Shown in pieces: positions 47,120-58,947 of a DNA stretch of 64,000 bases; positions within the stretch are counted from its first letter, which is position 1, and every line of letters starts with the position of its first letter. The translations under genes were made by a program, and so were the position numbers. This DNA comes from Rutidosis leptorrhynchoides (Eukaryota > Streptophyta > Magnoliopsida > Asterales > Asteraceae): NCBI RefSeq assembly GCF_046630445.1, contig NC_092340.1:16532001-16596000 (forward strand). Reading direction: 5' to 3'. The notes below the pieces were generated by a model. That model had not been told where the DNA came from. It saw only the letters and a list, made by a program, of their open reading frames with translations, and searched no databases.

Positions 47120-48951
47120 TCCCTAACCGAGTTATCTCATATTCACTTCTACCCTTCCTTTGTCACTCCAATATGTACCAGCAGTGATGATTAAATTTGA
47201 GACTTTTTATGAGAATATCATGATGCAAACAACTAAGTTGTCTTGCGATAGTTCTTTTCTTATGATATAAAAAACACCAAATAGCTCAATTCATGTACCT
47301 ATGTTCTATATCATTTTTATAATATAAAAAAAATTTCGAGCAATTTAATGATTTTACATTAAAGTGAAACATTTTGTAAATTTTGGTGGTATCTTAAAAG
47401 TCACAACATAGACATCTTTGGTGTTCATAATGTGCTCAGTTGTACATTAAGGCTTTTCTAATGAGTTAAGGATAAGTTGTGAAATTGTTTTTCCCGTATA
47501 TCAACTTGTAAAAGTACCGTCCTTTGAAATGAGTAATCTGGATGATTTGTGAAAAATATAATTCCACTTTTCCCGTAGGTTATTACATATCCAATAATAA
47601 TCACATATACAAATTTTACTAGCAACATATTTTGAGGTGGTAAAAAAAAAGCTAATGCCAGTAGCACGATGGTTTAGTTAGGTCGTGTACATCAGAATAA
47701 AAATACTATCATCCCCATTACTTTGTAGCATTGAAAACTTTATCCGTTACTTTTTAAAAAATAATTTTCTTTTATAGTTTCGTCATATTGTCTAATATTC
47801 ATTATGTGATGTCTCAAGTTAATTTAAAATACTTGTTACAAAAAATAATAATAATAATAATAAAATAAAATCATAATTACATAATTGCATCCGAGTAAAC
47901 AATGAAAAACGACATTCTTCAATTCTCAAATGGTAAAACGACATTCTTGCCTTTCCTATTAATATTGATCAATTTTTTACTCTAAAGTACAAAAAGATAC
48001 GCTGAAACGAAATTATAATCTGACCTTCCTAATCATTTAATTTAATTTTGCAACAGAATCTAATAATATAATCGACACACGTAACGGGACCTCTATATTC
48101 ACATTTTATATTTTATCTATCGTGAACCAAAACAGTGTTATAAGAGTGACATATGCACTACTGGACAACTCTATACATAAGGTTTACTCGCTTACGAGTA
48201 CTCTTTGAAAATTAACGAAAACCAAATTATCAATCGTATTGATAAACCGACACACGAGATAATGATCGTTATCTTTTAACTAATTATTCTATTATTGCAC
48301 TAACGATCTTTATTTTTAAAGAAGTTGCAAATGCATGTTCTAATCTACGAAAATTAACACGTCACAAAGTATAAAAGTGATTAAATGTTGATAATTACTA
48401 CTCCGTATTACGCACAGTTTTTGTCAATAAAACTAAGTTTCATAGTACCATAATTACGACCGGTAGTTTAATGCATGTTTATATCATTGTGTAGTCTAGT
48501 TCAAGTTCTGATTTTAATTCTTCATAAAGCAACATTGTTGGTCCTGTTATAAACAATATTAGTCATTTTTGTGATAATTACATTTCACATGCTACAATAT
48601 AAATTATGGGCTTATATAATGTGTCTGTGCCTGTTTGTAATGAAAAAGTGTGGTTATGGATTAAATTACAGAGCTCTATGTGACTATGCATGTTCCGATA
48701 ACAATGAATTACACGATTTTTTTTTTGTTATGTTAACCGGTTAGACCGATCAGCTAGAAGATCAGTTTTGCGATATCAAAAACTACTATTGTAAGTAATT
48801 TATAAAACATGTCGAAAATCATGAAATTGGATTTTACATGCTACCAAATTATGATACTTCAAACCCTATTTGAATTACAACCGAACTATTAGTTAAATGG
48901 TAAAAAGCTTCAGTTAGTTTTGAACATGTATCCTTGAAATAATAGGCGCAT
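47120..48951. other. Intergenic, AT-rich, no gene seen
   Basis: About 1.8 kb of AT-rich DNA with an (AAT)n run at 47845-47865. I see no coding region, RNA gene or clear repeat. Confidence 0.5.
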
Positions 48952-49189
48952 GTTCATGTAAGACCCTGTTTCTGTTCCAGTGCAATGGGACGCCGTCCCA
49001 CAATCCGGACGACGTCATACCCTTTGAAACTGGACGCCGTCCAAATGTGCTGACGGGCCAGCTGTTTTATTTTGTTTTAAAAAGGGAAATTTTGGTAAAT
49101 TCACTTGGGTGTCGATTTGGAGCCCTCAAAACTGATCTACATCCCATTTGTGAAACACATTTCATCCACACAAACACTCTCATCCAATT

Positions 49190-49202
49190 CTAGAGAGAGA
49201 GA

Positions 49203-49235
<33 letters not shown>
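49190..49235. repeat. (GA)n microsatellite
   Basis: A GAGAGA run in the 5' part of the solo LTR, just after a TATA-like site, so possibly in the transcribed leader. Confidence 0.9.
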
Positions 49236-49238
<3 letters not shown>

Positions 49239-49989
49239 ATTTGGAGAAGAAGGAGTTGGATTCTCACCAAAGCTCGGATTTTAAAGTTGTTCATCTCGCT
49301 CCTAGCTACGTTTTGGTTGTTGTGGTAAGTTCTAACTCCGAATTTCATTGTTTGATTTGATATTCAAAGTTAGGGTTTGAACTTAAATTGTTGATAAACC
49401 CATTTAAACTCATGAAGTGAGTTTAGTGATGTTAGTAATCGGGTTTTTGGGTTGGTTGATGTTTTGGTCAAGTTCAAGACTTATAAACGGGCTAATCACT
49501 TGGTTTAGTGACTTTGGATGTGTTGAAACACATTTGGGTGTATTTTGGTTGACTAATTTTGAAATGGGTCGAAATTAGGGTTTGGTGTCAATTTGGGTAG
49601 GATAAATGTTTAACACTTGAGATTGAGTAAAATATGGTGTTAGAACATAATCGCTAGTTAATTGTGATTATGAGTGATTTGGGCTAGTTTTGACTTGGTC
49701 AAAGTGAAGTATGTGCAAATGGGTCGAAATTGCACTTATGGTGTTTTGGGCATAAGCTAGAGTGTTTAGCTTATTTGTTTGTGAATTATCTAGGTGATTC
49801 ACATTTGGACGATTAGGAGCTCAAGCGGGAGTTGCCTTTCTTGTAATCGAGGTGAGTGGAATATTTTATACATGTATGTATGTAGTTTATCTACTCGTGT
49901 GCGATGTGGGTCTTTGGTGCCACATCGTGAGTATCATGTTGGTATGTGTCACGAGACGGTGACTTATTTGTTGGTATGATGGGATGAGA

Positions 49990-50280
49990 ACTACAAGTCG
50001 TTAGTGTCTCGATTGGTTATTCACAAGTCGGTGACACCTAATGGTGATTCACTAGTCGGTAACACCATATGTCGGGAAGTGATTCACAAGTCGGTGACAC
50101 TTCATAGTGTTTCACAAGTCGATGACACTTAGTGGTGCTTCACAAGTCGGTGACACCACATGGCGTTCACAAGTCGGTGACCCATAGGTATTGGTGGGTA
50201 GTTCATAAGTCGGTGACACCCTTTGGTGATTCACAAGTCGGTGACACCTTATGATGATTCACAAGTCGGTGACATCACAC
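49990..50280. repeat. Minisatellite CACAAGTCGGTGACACC, about 10-11 units
   Basis: Units of 24-35 bp share TTCACAAGTCGGTGACACC with variable linkers. It occupies the middle of the solo LTR. Confidence 0.9.
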
Positions 50281-50487
50281 GAGTGTGACTCGACATTATT
50301 GGCCGACTACAAGGCGGTAGTGCTATAGCGGGAATGGCTGGTATGTTTATGCATTGTATTGATTTAGTATATCATTGTGTTGAGTTATATACTAACGTTG
50401 TTGATAGTTGTATGTGGTATTGCTAGATTGCTTATACGCTCCTATACGTGTTATGTGTTGGGGTATGCGTGTAGGTAAATAATATAT

Positions 50488-52358
50488 TGTAACACCGGCC
50501 AATTTTTTTTTTTTTATATATACACAGCGGAAGACTTTATTAACAAACACAATATAAGTCACGTCATTACGTTTAAGTTTACACAACGGTGTTACGTTAT
50601 CACAAAACATTATTTATACAAAAGTCCTCATCAGAGTTGGGTTGTCAAACATGTTATCTGCTGTATCACCCATCCCGACTAGCAGTACCTAAACCTGCAA
50701 GGGGGGAAACATGTGGAGGATTAGCGCACCGCTAAGTGAATGGAATCTATCTAACAGATATAGCTTAAGTCACACACAAGCTATATACATCAACAATACC
50801 TGCTAACTACCAACTAGCATACAAAAGACAATACGAGGATCGGCGGCTTGTACGAGCACACGACTCCCAGCTGATCGGGCCTGAGTCTACCGATAGTCCC
50901 TGCTACTCAATTCACAGTATAGTTATCCAGATGCAGGGGATGCATCATTCACACTATACTCTACAATCAGTAGCCTATGGACCCAACCTCCCCTAGGCAC
51001 GGTTGACCTCATACGGACTCTAACCTCTCCTAGGCACGGTCTCGAGTCCCAGTCTCCCTAGGCCCGACTGGTGCCATTCACACAGTGTACACATAATTCA
51101 CATACAACATCAGGCAAACGATATTATTCTATCATGGCAATTCCTACACTATGCATGGTAAAAGAGTCAACCACAGTAGCATGATATGCTACTTAAACTC
51201 TATCCGTAGATAGACCCACTCACCAATTACCAGCAACTGCTCAGTTATTATTTCTGAGCTTCCTCCTTGTCCTTTTCTCCTGAGAACAGCAACAACCAAG
51301 TTAGAATAGTGTTCCCATCAAGATTAGACACACTGACAGCGAATTATAGCAAATTAGTAAAAATTTGCGTCCGCTAAAATTTTCATGCTTAACACTTATG
51401 CACTTTCAAAATTTACATCATGAACACTAAAATACAAACGGGCAGCATAACTGCTAGAATTCCACACTTAGTAAGAATTTCACTGCCTAAGACCATCGGT
51501 CGATGGTCCCATCCATCGGCCGATCGTCAACACACCATCGGTTGATGGTCTCCCCCAATCGGTCGATCGTCAAAATTACATCCGCTGGTCAGAAATCATA
51601 CACCATCAGTCGATGGTCTCGTCCATCGGCCGATCGTCCTCACCATCGGTCGATGGTCAACGACCATCGGCCGAAGGTAGTTCATCAGCTGCAACAGCAG
51701 CAAAGTGACGGGTTTCAACCCAAAATCACCAAATCTCGACTTTGGACACGTTTTTGACCTCAAAACTGGTTACATCTTTTACACTAGACATTTAGAAACA
51801 TAAACCCACAACTTTTATGCACAAACAACAACAAATTGAACCAATTTTACACAAAACCCCATTTTAACAAAAACTAACTTAAAACACCCATTTTGACACT
51901 GATTTGATCACGAAATTAAACAAACTTTACCTTGTTAGAATCACAACAACACAAGGAATGATTTGACACTAAAATCAAGCTTCAATTCGAGATCAAATGA
52001 TTTAGGGTTGAGATGAAGATGGTGAAGTTTAGGTTAGGTGAATGTGTGAGTGAGAGGAAAGTTCAGGAAACCTCAAGAAAAGAGCTGGTCACTAGCTTAT
52101 ATTTGTGTTAAAACACAATACCCCATCACACACGGGTATTTACCACTTATCTGATATCTTTCGCACAAGATTAGGTAACCCAAACGAGGTCCAATTAAAA
52201 TAAACAAACATGTTCTGGGACCCTTATCACAAACTGGACACAACACAAATATAATAAAACACTAATTAAATAATTAAAATAAAAGCACTTAAGACTAAGC
52301 ACAAACTCTTAGGGCAAAATAGACAACTTACAATTAGCCCGGGTTTCAGTCTGTTACA
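50488..52358 (-). repeat. Solo gypsy-type LTR nested in another solo LTR, TSD TATAT
   Basis: Termini TGTAACACCGGCC and TCTGTTACA, with TATAT at 50483-50487 and 52359-52363. The CAGCGGAAG box near 50524 (CTTCCGCTG on the minus strand) gives minus orientation, as in the young gypsy LTR. About eight alternating palindromic units of the type GACCATCGGTCGATGGTC and CCATCGGCCGATCG lie at 51491-51680. Confidence 0.88.
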
Positions 52359-52899
52359 TATATGTACGTGTATAAATGTTTTACTCACTAAGCAATTAAC
52401 TTACCCTCTCGTTGTTTACATTTTTAGGTTCGGAAGCGGATTTGGCAAGAGTATGCTAGGGATTTTGATGGTTATCCTTGTTGTGCTTGCTTGGATTACT
52501 TTTGGATTCGGCCTAGAATTGGGTAGTTTATCCCCAAACATCATGCTCGTAATTTGTTTGGAAATTAAACTCGTATGGTCGAAACTCGTATTTTTGTATG
52601 TATTTCGTAAAGCGGCCGATGTGGGCCCGATGTCGTAAAACTTGCTTAATAGTGAAAACTTCTTAGTTTTACTTAATATGAAGTGTTGTGATATTTCATT
52701 TCGTTTAAAAGTGTCGGGAAACGTGTTTTCCGTTCGCGTAAAATGGGCATTTTGGACAGCAGCTGGAAGACCATTTGGACGCCGTCCAGATTGCTTGGAC
52801 GCTGTCCTGGCCTTCACAACTGGACGCCGTCCAGATGGACTGGTTATAAAAAAAAAAATAAGTTTTCGGTTGGATAACGGGTTGGGTAGTTACAGTTCA

Positions 52900-53560
52900 A
52901 ATCATGGGGATGGGAGTTTTCTCCAAGGTTGTGCCTCTGGTATCCTTCATTCTGTGCGGGTCAAACAGGTAATCTAAAGCATACCGGGTACGCTTTGCGT
53001 GATGGATGCGGAGAGTTTCTTCCTAACGGGTGTGTGAGTGGCAAATGAGAGGATTCAATGCCAAAATTATCGTTCTAAAAAAAAACCCCTATTTGAATAA
53101 GGATTTGAATCCTCAACATGTTCTAGAGTTTTTATTTACAAGAAAAAGAAAGGAATTGAAAAGAAAATTTTAAAATTGGTGTTCTTGAGTTTTTTAAGGA
53201 GGAAAAATGAAAGAATTGAAAAGAAAATTATGGCTAATTTTTTCTCCTACAATTCCTTTAAAATTGGAAAGATTGATTTCTTATAATGATATAACTACGA
53301 TATATTACAATAAAACACGTCAATCTAAATAGACATGAATATGGATGAATAAAAATTAAATGGATATATTTTAATATTTTCATGTTATATTTGGTTTTGC
53401 TATAATACATTTTTGTTTTCATCGCGTATTAAGAAATATTATAGCATTTTTAAAATATCCAATGGATATCGATTAGCCCTGTTGGATATAGATATGGACT
53501 GATGAAAATCATATTAAATAGATATGAATATGGATGAATAAAAACTAAATGAATATTGAA
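52900..53560. other. Intergenic with short direct repeats
   Basis: AT-rich. GAATATGGATGAATAAAAA(T/C)TAAAT occurs at about 53337 and 53527, some 190 bp apart, and GAATTGAAAAGAAAAT is doubled at 53154 and 53215. No gene. Confidence 0.5.
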
Positions 53561-53574
53561 TTTTTTTTTTTTGT

Positions 53575-53895
53575 AGATATTGAAGATTTGTTGGTTCTTC
53601 TCTTATGATTTGATTTTCTTTTTGTCTTAGTTTTTATTTGTAGCGTAAGTCTTACGGGTTTTTTTTGTTAGTTATTGTAGTTTGTATTCGTAGTTAGGCT
53701 TTATGTGTGGTTTTGCTAGGTCTTGGCTCGATCCAAGTTAGCTTTGTTCCTTGTGTGTTGGTAGTATTGTTTTGGTTCGCTTAATTTGGGCGAGTCATGG
53801 TCAATATCGGTTATGTATCTCATCTCGAAGGGTTCTTTCACTTTTGGTGAAAGACCCAGGTTCTATATAAGTTTATTTGTTTTCTGAAAAAATAA
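53575..53895 (+). mobile_element. Probable LINE 3' end fragment
   Basis: A GT-rich stretch ends with a hairpin (CTTTCACTTTTGGTGAAAG), then GACCCAGGTTCTATATAAG and a short A-rich tail. The 60943-62260 element ends the same way: a hairpin, then CTCGGTTCTATCATAT and poly-A. That resembles plant L1 3' ends. No coding part is present. Confidence 0.4.
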
Positions 53896-53899
53896 ATAT

Positions 53900-55090
53900 G
53901 GATATAAATACGGCATCACTCGATTCATATCCAATTCACTGTTATCTCTGCCTTAAGATTACATTTAAGCATATCATATTTAAGTTTACAAAATTTATTT
54001 AATTAGTTACAAAGTATAAATACTCATTTTTTAGGTATCGACTTTTCTTACATAGTTTTGATAGTATTATTATTAATGGAAGATTTGAGTTAAAAATATG
54101 AAATTAAAGTATATATGAAATAATTAAGCGTAGCTCTTACGACTACGTTTATCAATATGTTGTCTATTTTTAGTCAATTATAACAATAAGCTTTATTACT
54201 ATACTATCTATTAGACAAAAATGATAAATGGTAACTATGAGCGTTTTAGTCTTTTCAACTTTCTTTTTTCTTTCTAAATGATAAATTTTAAGGTTTCAGT
54301 TTTAAAAATAAACTTTTAACTCTCACTTTCAATTATAAGTTTCACCTCCTCCTATAAATTTCATTTTCAACTCCAATTACTTTCTTTCAAATACACCCTT
54401 TAAATCTCATCTTCAACTCCAATTACTTTCTCTCAAATACACCCTTAGTGTGATTTTAATCAACAAATCAAACTACCTCTTGTATATGAAATAAGTAAAT
54501 AATAACCAACAATAAATAATACGGAAAAAAAAAAAAAAAAACAAAACAAAAAAAAACAACGGATGAGAGAAAACGGAAATGAAAGAAACAATTAAAAAAT
54601 TGCATGTGCTGGTGGGTCATCAATTTGGTAGCTCAATTGGAACAACCGCATGTTCAATGCAACCTAAATCATCATAAATTATGTAACAATTATATAACTA
54701 TTAATATTTGCATCTACTATTTCTAACAATTTTGTGACATCAAATCAAATCAGTCCTGAAAAAAAAAAGTCCTTTAACAATCTACTGAAATCTAAAACAA
54801 GGTGAAAAAAAAAATTCTTAAACTCTAAAGAATAATATAATAATATAAACACTTTAAAAAAGGATTTTGAACATTTTTAATGTTAGTGGACTTTGATTTC
54901 TTATTTTATTTGTGTCTTTGATTGTTTTTTATTTGTCTATTGTGTTTCGCTTTCGCTGATACATTTGTGTTTTTCTAGTTCTCATGTTTTTCATACCTTC
55001 GATTATTTGAGTCACTAAAAACGTTGTACTCAAACGGTCGATCACCTTGTTCTCCCTCCGAACCTCCCCCAACTAACATCTCCAAAACTT
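53900..55090. other. Intergenic with tandem repeat and poly-A tract
   Basis: AT-rich. A 46-bp unit (TTCAACTCCAATTACTTTC...) is duplicated at about 54366-54448. A long A-rich tract is at 54525-54560. No gene seen. Confidence 0.6.
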
Positions 55091-55093
55091 TTT

Positions 55094-55560
55094 GCCCACT
55101 AAAAACGTTTTACTTGGCCGTGCACTTGGATCGGTTTCAAGGTTTAAGAGTCCATCCTTTTCTAAAACCAATTGGTGATAGAGGGACTTCCCCTTTGACT
55201 TATATGCATACATTTGTTTTTGTCCATTACCGATGTGGGATAACTTCCCAACAATCCCCCTCACATCGAGGCGTGGAACGGTTGTAGAGATGGCGGCAAG
55301 AAGAAGGTCTGACTCAATCTCTTTGTAGCGACGGCGGCACACTCATGGAGGCCTGACTCGGACTCGCATTGTAAAACCGTTTGCCTGAGCTCTGATACCA
55401 TGACAGAATTAATAAATTGTATAGCCAAACAACATGTTTAACATATAAGCCTAAGAGTCCATGCTTTTCTAAAACCAATTGGTGAGAGATGGACTTCCCC
55501 TTTGACTTATATGGATACATTTGTTTTTGTCCATTACCGATGTGGGATAACTTCCCAACA
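55094..55560 (-). mobile_element. TRIM-like miniature LTR retrotransposon
   Basis: On the minus strand, a short LTR (55560-55401) starts TGTTGGGAAGTTATCCCACA and ends AATTCTGTCA. It is followed by TGGTATCAGAGCTC (tRNA-Met primer site), about 150 bp of non-coding DNA, a polypurine GTGAGGGGGAT, and a second LTR start at 55253 with the same TGTTGGGAAGTTATCCCACA. The second LTR matches for about 115 bp and then diverges, so its left end is uncertain. There is no coding capacity. Confidence 0.65.
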
Positions 55561-58500
55561 GTTTTCTCCCAGGCAGCGATGGGGGCGGGGTTTGTAGTGA
55601 CCCGAACTTTTTCATGTATATATATATTAATTGAGATTGATATTTACATGATTAAATGTTTCCAACATGTTAAGCAATCAAACTTGTTAAGACTTGATTA
55701 ATTGAAATATGTTTCATATAGACAATTGACCACCCAAATTGACCGGTGATTCACGAACGTTAAAACTTGTAAAAACTATATGATGACATATATATGGATA
55801 TATATATAGTTAACATGATACTATGATAAGTAAACATATCATTAAGTATATTAACAATGAACTACATATGTAAAAATAAGACTACTAACTTAATGATTTT
55901 TAAACGAGACATATATGTAACGATTATCGTTGTAAAGACATTTAATGTATATATATCATATTAAGAGATATTCATACATGATAATATCATGATAATATAA
56001 TAATTTAAAATCTCATTTGATATTATAAACATTGGGTTAACAACATTTAACAAGATCGTTAACCTAAAGGTTTCAAAACAACACTTACATGTAACGACTA
56101 ACGATGACTTAACGACTCAGTTAAAATGTATATACATGCAGTGTTTTAATATGTATTTATACACTTTTGAAAGACTTCAATACACTTATCTAAATACTTC
56201 TACTTAACAAAAATGCTTACAATTACATCCTCGTTCAGTTTCATCAACAATTCTACTCGTATGCACCCGTATTCGTACTCGTACAATACACAGCTTTTAG
56301 ATGTATGTACTATTGGTATATACACTCCAATGATCAGCTCTTAGCAGCCCATGTGAGTCACCTAACACATGTGGGAACCATCATTTGACAACTAGCATGA
56401 AATATCTCATAAAATAACAAAAATATGAGTAATCATTCATGACTTATTTACATGAAAACAAAATTACATATCCTTTATATCTAATCCATACACCAACGAC
56501 CAAAAACACCTACAAACACTTTCATTCTTCAATTTTCTTCATCTAATTGATCTCTCTCAAGTTCTATCTTCAAGTTCTAAGTGTTCTTCATAAATTCTAC
56601 AAGTTCTAGTTACATAAAATCAAGAATACTTTCAAGTTTGCTAGCTCACTTCCAAATCTTGTAAGGTGATCATCCAACCTCAATAAATCTTTGTTTCTTA
56701 CAGTAGGTTATCATTCTAATACAAGGTAATAATCATATTCAAACTTTAGTTCAATTTCTATAACTATAACAATCTTATTTCAAGTGATGATCTTACTTGA
56801 ACTTGTTTTCGTGTCATGATTCTGCTCCAAGAACTTCGAGCCATCCAAGGATCCGTTGAAGCTAGATCCATTTTTCTCTTTTCCAGTAGGTTTATCCAAG
56901 GAACTTAAGGTAGTAATGATGTTCATAACATCATTCGATTCATACATATAAAGCTATCTTATTCGAAGGTTTAAACTTGTAATCACTAGAACATAGTTTA
57001 GTTAATTCTAAACTTGTTCGCAAACAAAAGTCAATCCTTCTAACTTGACTTTTAAAATAAACTAAACACATGTTCTATATCTATATGATATGCTAACTTA
57101 ATTATTTAAAACCTGGAAACACGAAAAACATCGTAAAACCGGATTTACGCCGTCGTAGTAACACCGCGGGCTGTTTTGGGTTAGTTAATTAAAAACTATG
57201 ATAAACTTTGATTTAAAAGTTGTTATTCTGAGAAAATGATTTTTATTATGAACATGAAACTATATCAAAAAATTATGGTTAAACTCAAAGTGGAAGTATG
57301 TTTTCTAAAATGGTCATCTAGACGTCGTTCTTTCGACTGAAATGACTACCTTTACAAAAACGACTTGTAACTTATTTTTACGACTATAAACCTATACTTT
57401 TTCTGTTTAGATTCATAAAATAGAGTTCAATATGAAATCATAGCAATTTGATTCACTCAAAACGGATCTAAAATGAAGAAGTTATGGGTAAAACAAGATT
57501 GGATAATTTTTCTCATTTTAGCTACGTGAAAATTGGTAACAAATCTATTACAACCATAATTTAATCAACTTGTATTGTATATTATGTAATCTTGAGATAC
57601 CATAGACACGTATACAATGTTTCGACCTATCATATCGACACATCTATATATATTTCGGAACAACCATAGACACTCTATATGTGAATGTTGGAGTTAGCTA
57701 TACAGGGTTGAGGTTGATTCCAAAATATATATAGTTTGAGTTGTGATCAATACTGAGATACGTATACACTGGGTCGTGGATTGATTCAAGATAATATTTA
57801 TCGATTTATTTCTGTACATCTAACTGTGGACAACTAGTTGTAGGTTACTAACGAGGACAGCTGACTTAATAAACTTAAAACACCAAAATATATTAAAAGT
57901 GTTGTAAATATATTTTGAACATACTTTGATATATATGTATATATTGTTATAGGTTCGTGAATCAACCAGTGGCCAAGTCTTACTTCCCGACGAAGTAAAA
58001 ATCTGTGAAAATGAGTTATAGTCCCACTTTTAAAATCTAATATTTTTGGGATGAGAATACATGCAGGTTTTATAAATGATTTACAAAATAGACACAAGTA
58101 CGTGAAACTACATTCTATGGTTGAATTAGCGAAATCGAATATGCCCCTTTTATTAAGTCTGGTAATCTAAGAATTAGGGAACAGACACCCTAATTGACGT
58201 GAATCCTAAAGATAGATCTATTGGGCCTAACAAACCCCATCCAAAGTACCGGATGCTTTAGTACTTCGAAATTTATATCATATCCGAAGGGTGTCCCGGA
58301 ATGATGGGGATATTCTTATATATGCATCTTGTTAATGTCGGTTACCAGGTGTTCACCATATGAATGATTTTTATCTCTATGTATGGGATGTGTATTGAAA
58401 TATGAAATCTTGTGGTCTATTGTTACGATTTGATATAAATAGGTTAAACCTATAACTCACCAACATTTTTGTTGACGTTTAAAGCATGTTTATTCTCAGA

Positions 58501-58947
58501 TGAATACTAAGAGCTTCCGCTGTTGCATACTAAAATAAGGACAAGATTTGGAGTCCATGTTTGTATGATATTGTGTAAAAACTGCATTCAAGAAACTGAT
58601 TTCGATGTAACATATTTGTATTGTAAACCATTATGTAATGGTTGTGTGTAAACAAGATATTTTAGATTATCATTATTTGATAATCTACGTAAAGCTTTTT
58701 AAACCTTTATTTATGAAATAAAGGTTATGGTTTGTTTTAAAAATGAATGCAGTCTTTGAAAAACGTCTCATATAGAGGTCAAAACCTCGCAACGAAATCA
58801 ATTAATATGGAACGTTTTTAACCAATAAGAACGGGACATTTCAGGATTATTATCGCTGCATCGGCATAGTTGAAACGAGAGATGGTCGCAACGGGTGGTT
58901 TAGTCCTCTCGGGTGATCCCAATCGGTGTCCAGAAAAAAAGAAAGCA
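55561..58947 (+). mobile_element. SINE remnant split by a solo LTR
   Basis: Bases 55561-55592 (GCAGCGATGGGGGCGGGG) and 58844-58947 (GGTCGCAACGGGTGGTTTAG, TCCTCTCGGGTGATCCC, then an A-rich tail) resemble successive parts of the SINE at 46096-46320. The solo LTR 55593-58843 lies between them. Confidence 0.5.
55593..58843 (+). repeat. Solo LTR of family A gypsy, 3.25 kb
   Basis: Starts TGTAGTGACCCG and ends GGGACATTTCA, matching 3289-6712 along its whole length but on the opposite strand. Flanks GGGTT (55588-55592) and GGATT (58844-58848) look like a target duplication with one change. No internal region remains. Confidence 0.92.

Larger units (their letters stand above)
48957..52894 (+). repeat. 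Solo gypsy-type LTR, TSD GTTCA, split by a second solo LTR
   Basis: Starts TGTAAGACCCTG and ends GGGTTGGGTAGTTACA, with GTTCA at 48952-48956 and 52895-52899. Without the nested LTR it is about 2.06 kb. Palindromes TGGGACGCCGTCCCA (48986-49000) and TGGACGCCGTCCA (49031-49043) sit near the start, followed by a TATA-like TTTTAAAAAG (49075-49084). More copies are near the end (52776-52833). A GA microsatellite (49190-49235) and a minisatellite (49990-50280) are inside. Confidence 0.9.

Noticed and set aside
49990-50280. Repeat-spacer pattern resembling a CRISPR array
   Set aside because: Spacers are short, irregular and related to each other; it is a minisatellite inside a plant LTR with no cas genes.
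52416-52977. Overlapping frames of 60-133 codons on both strands
   Set aside because: They lie across the end of a solo LTR and include its palindromic repeats; no conserved domain.
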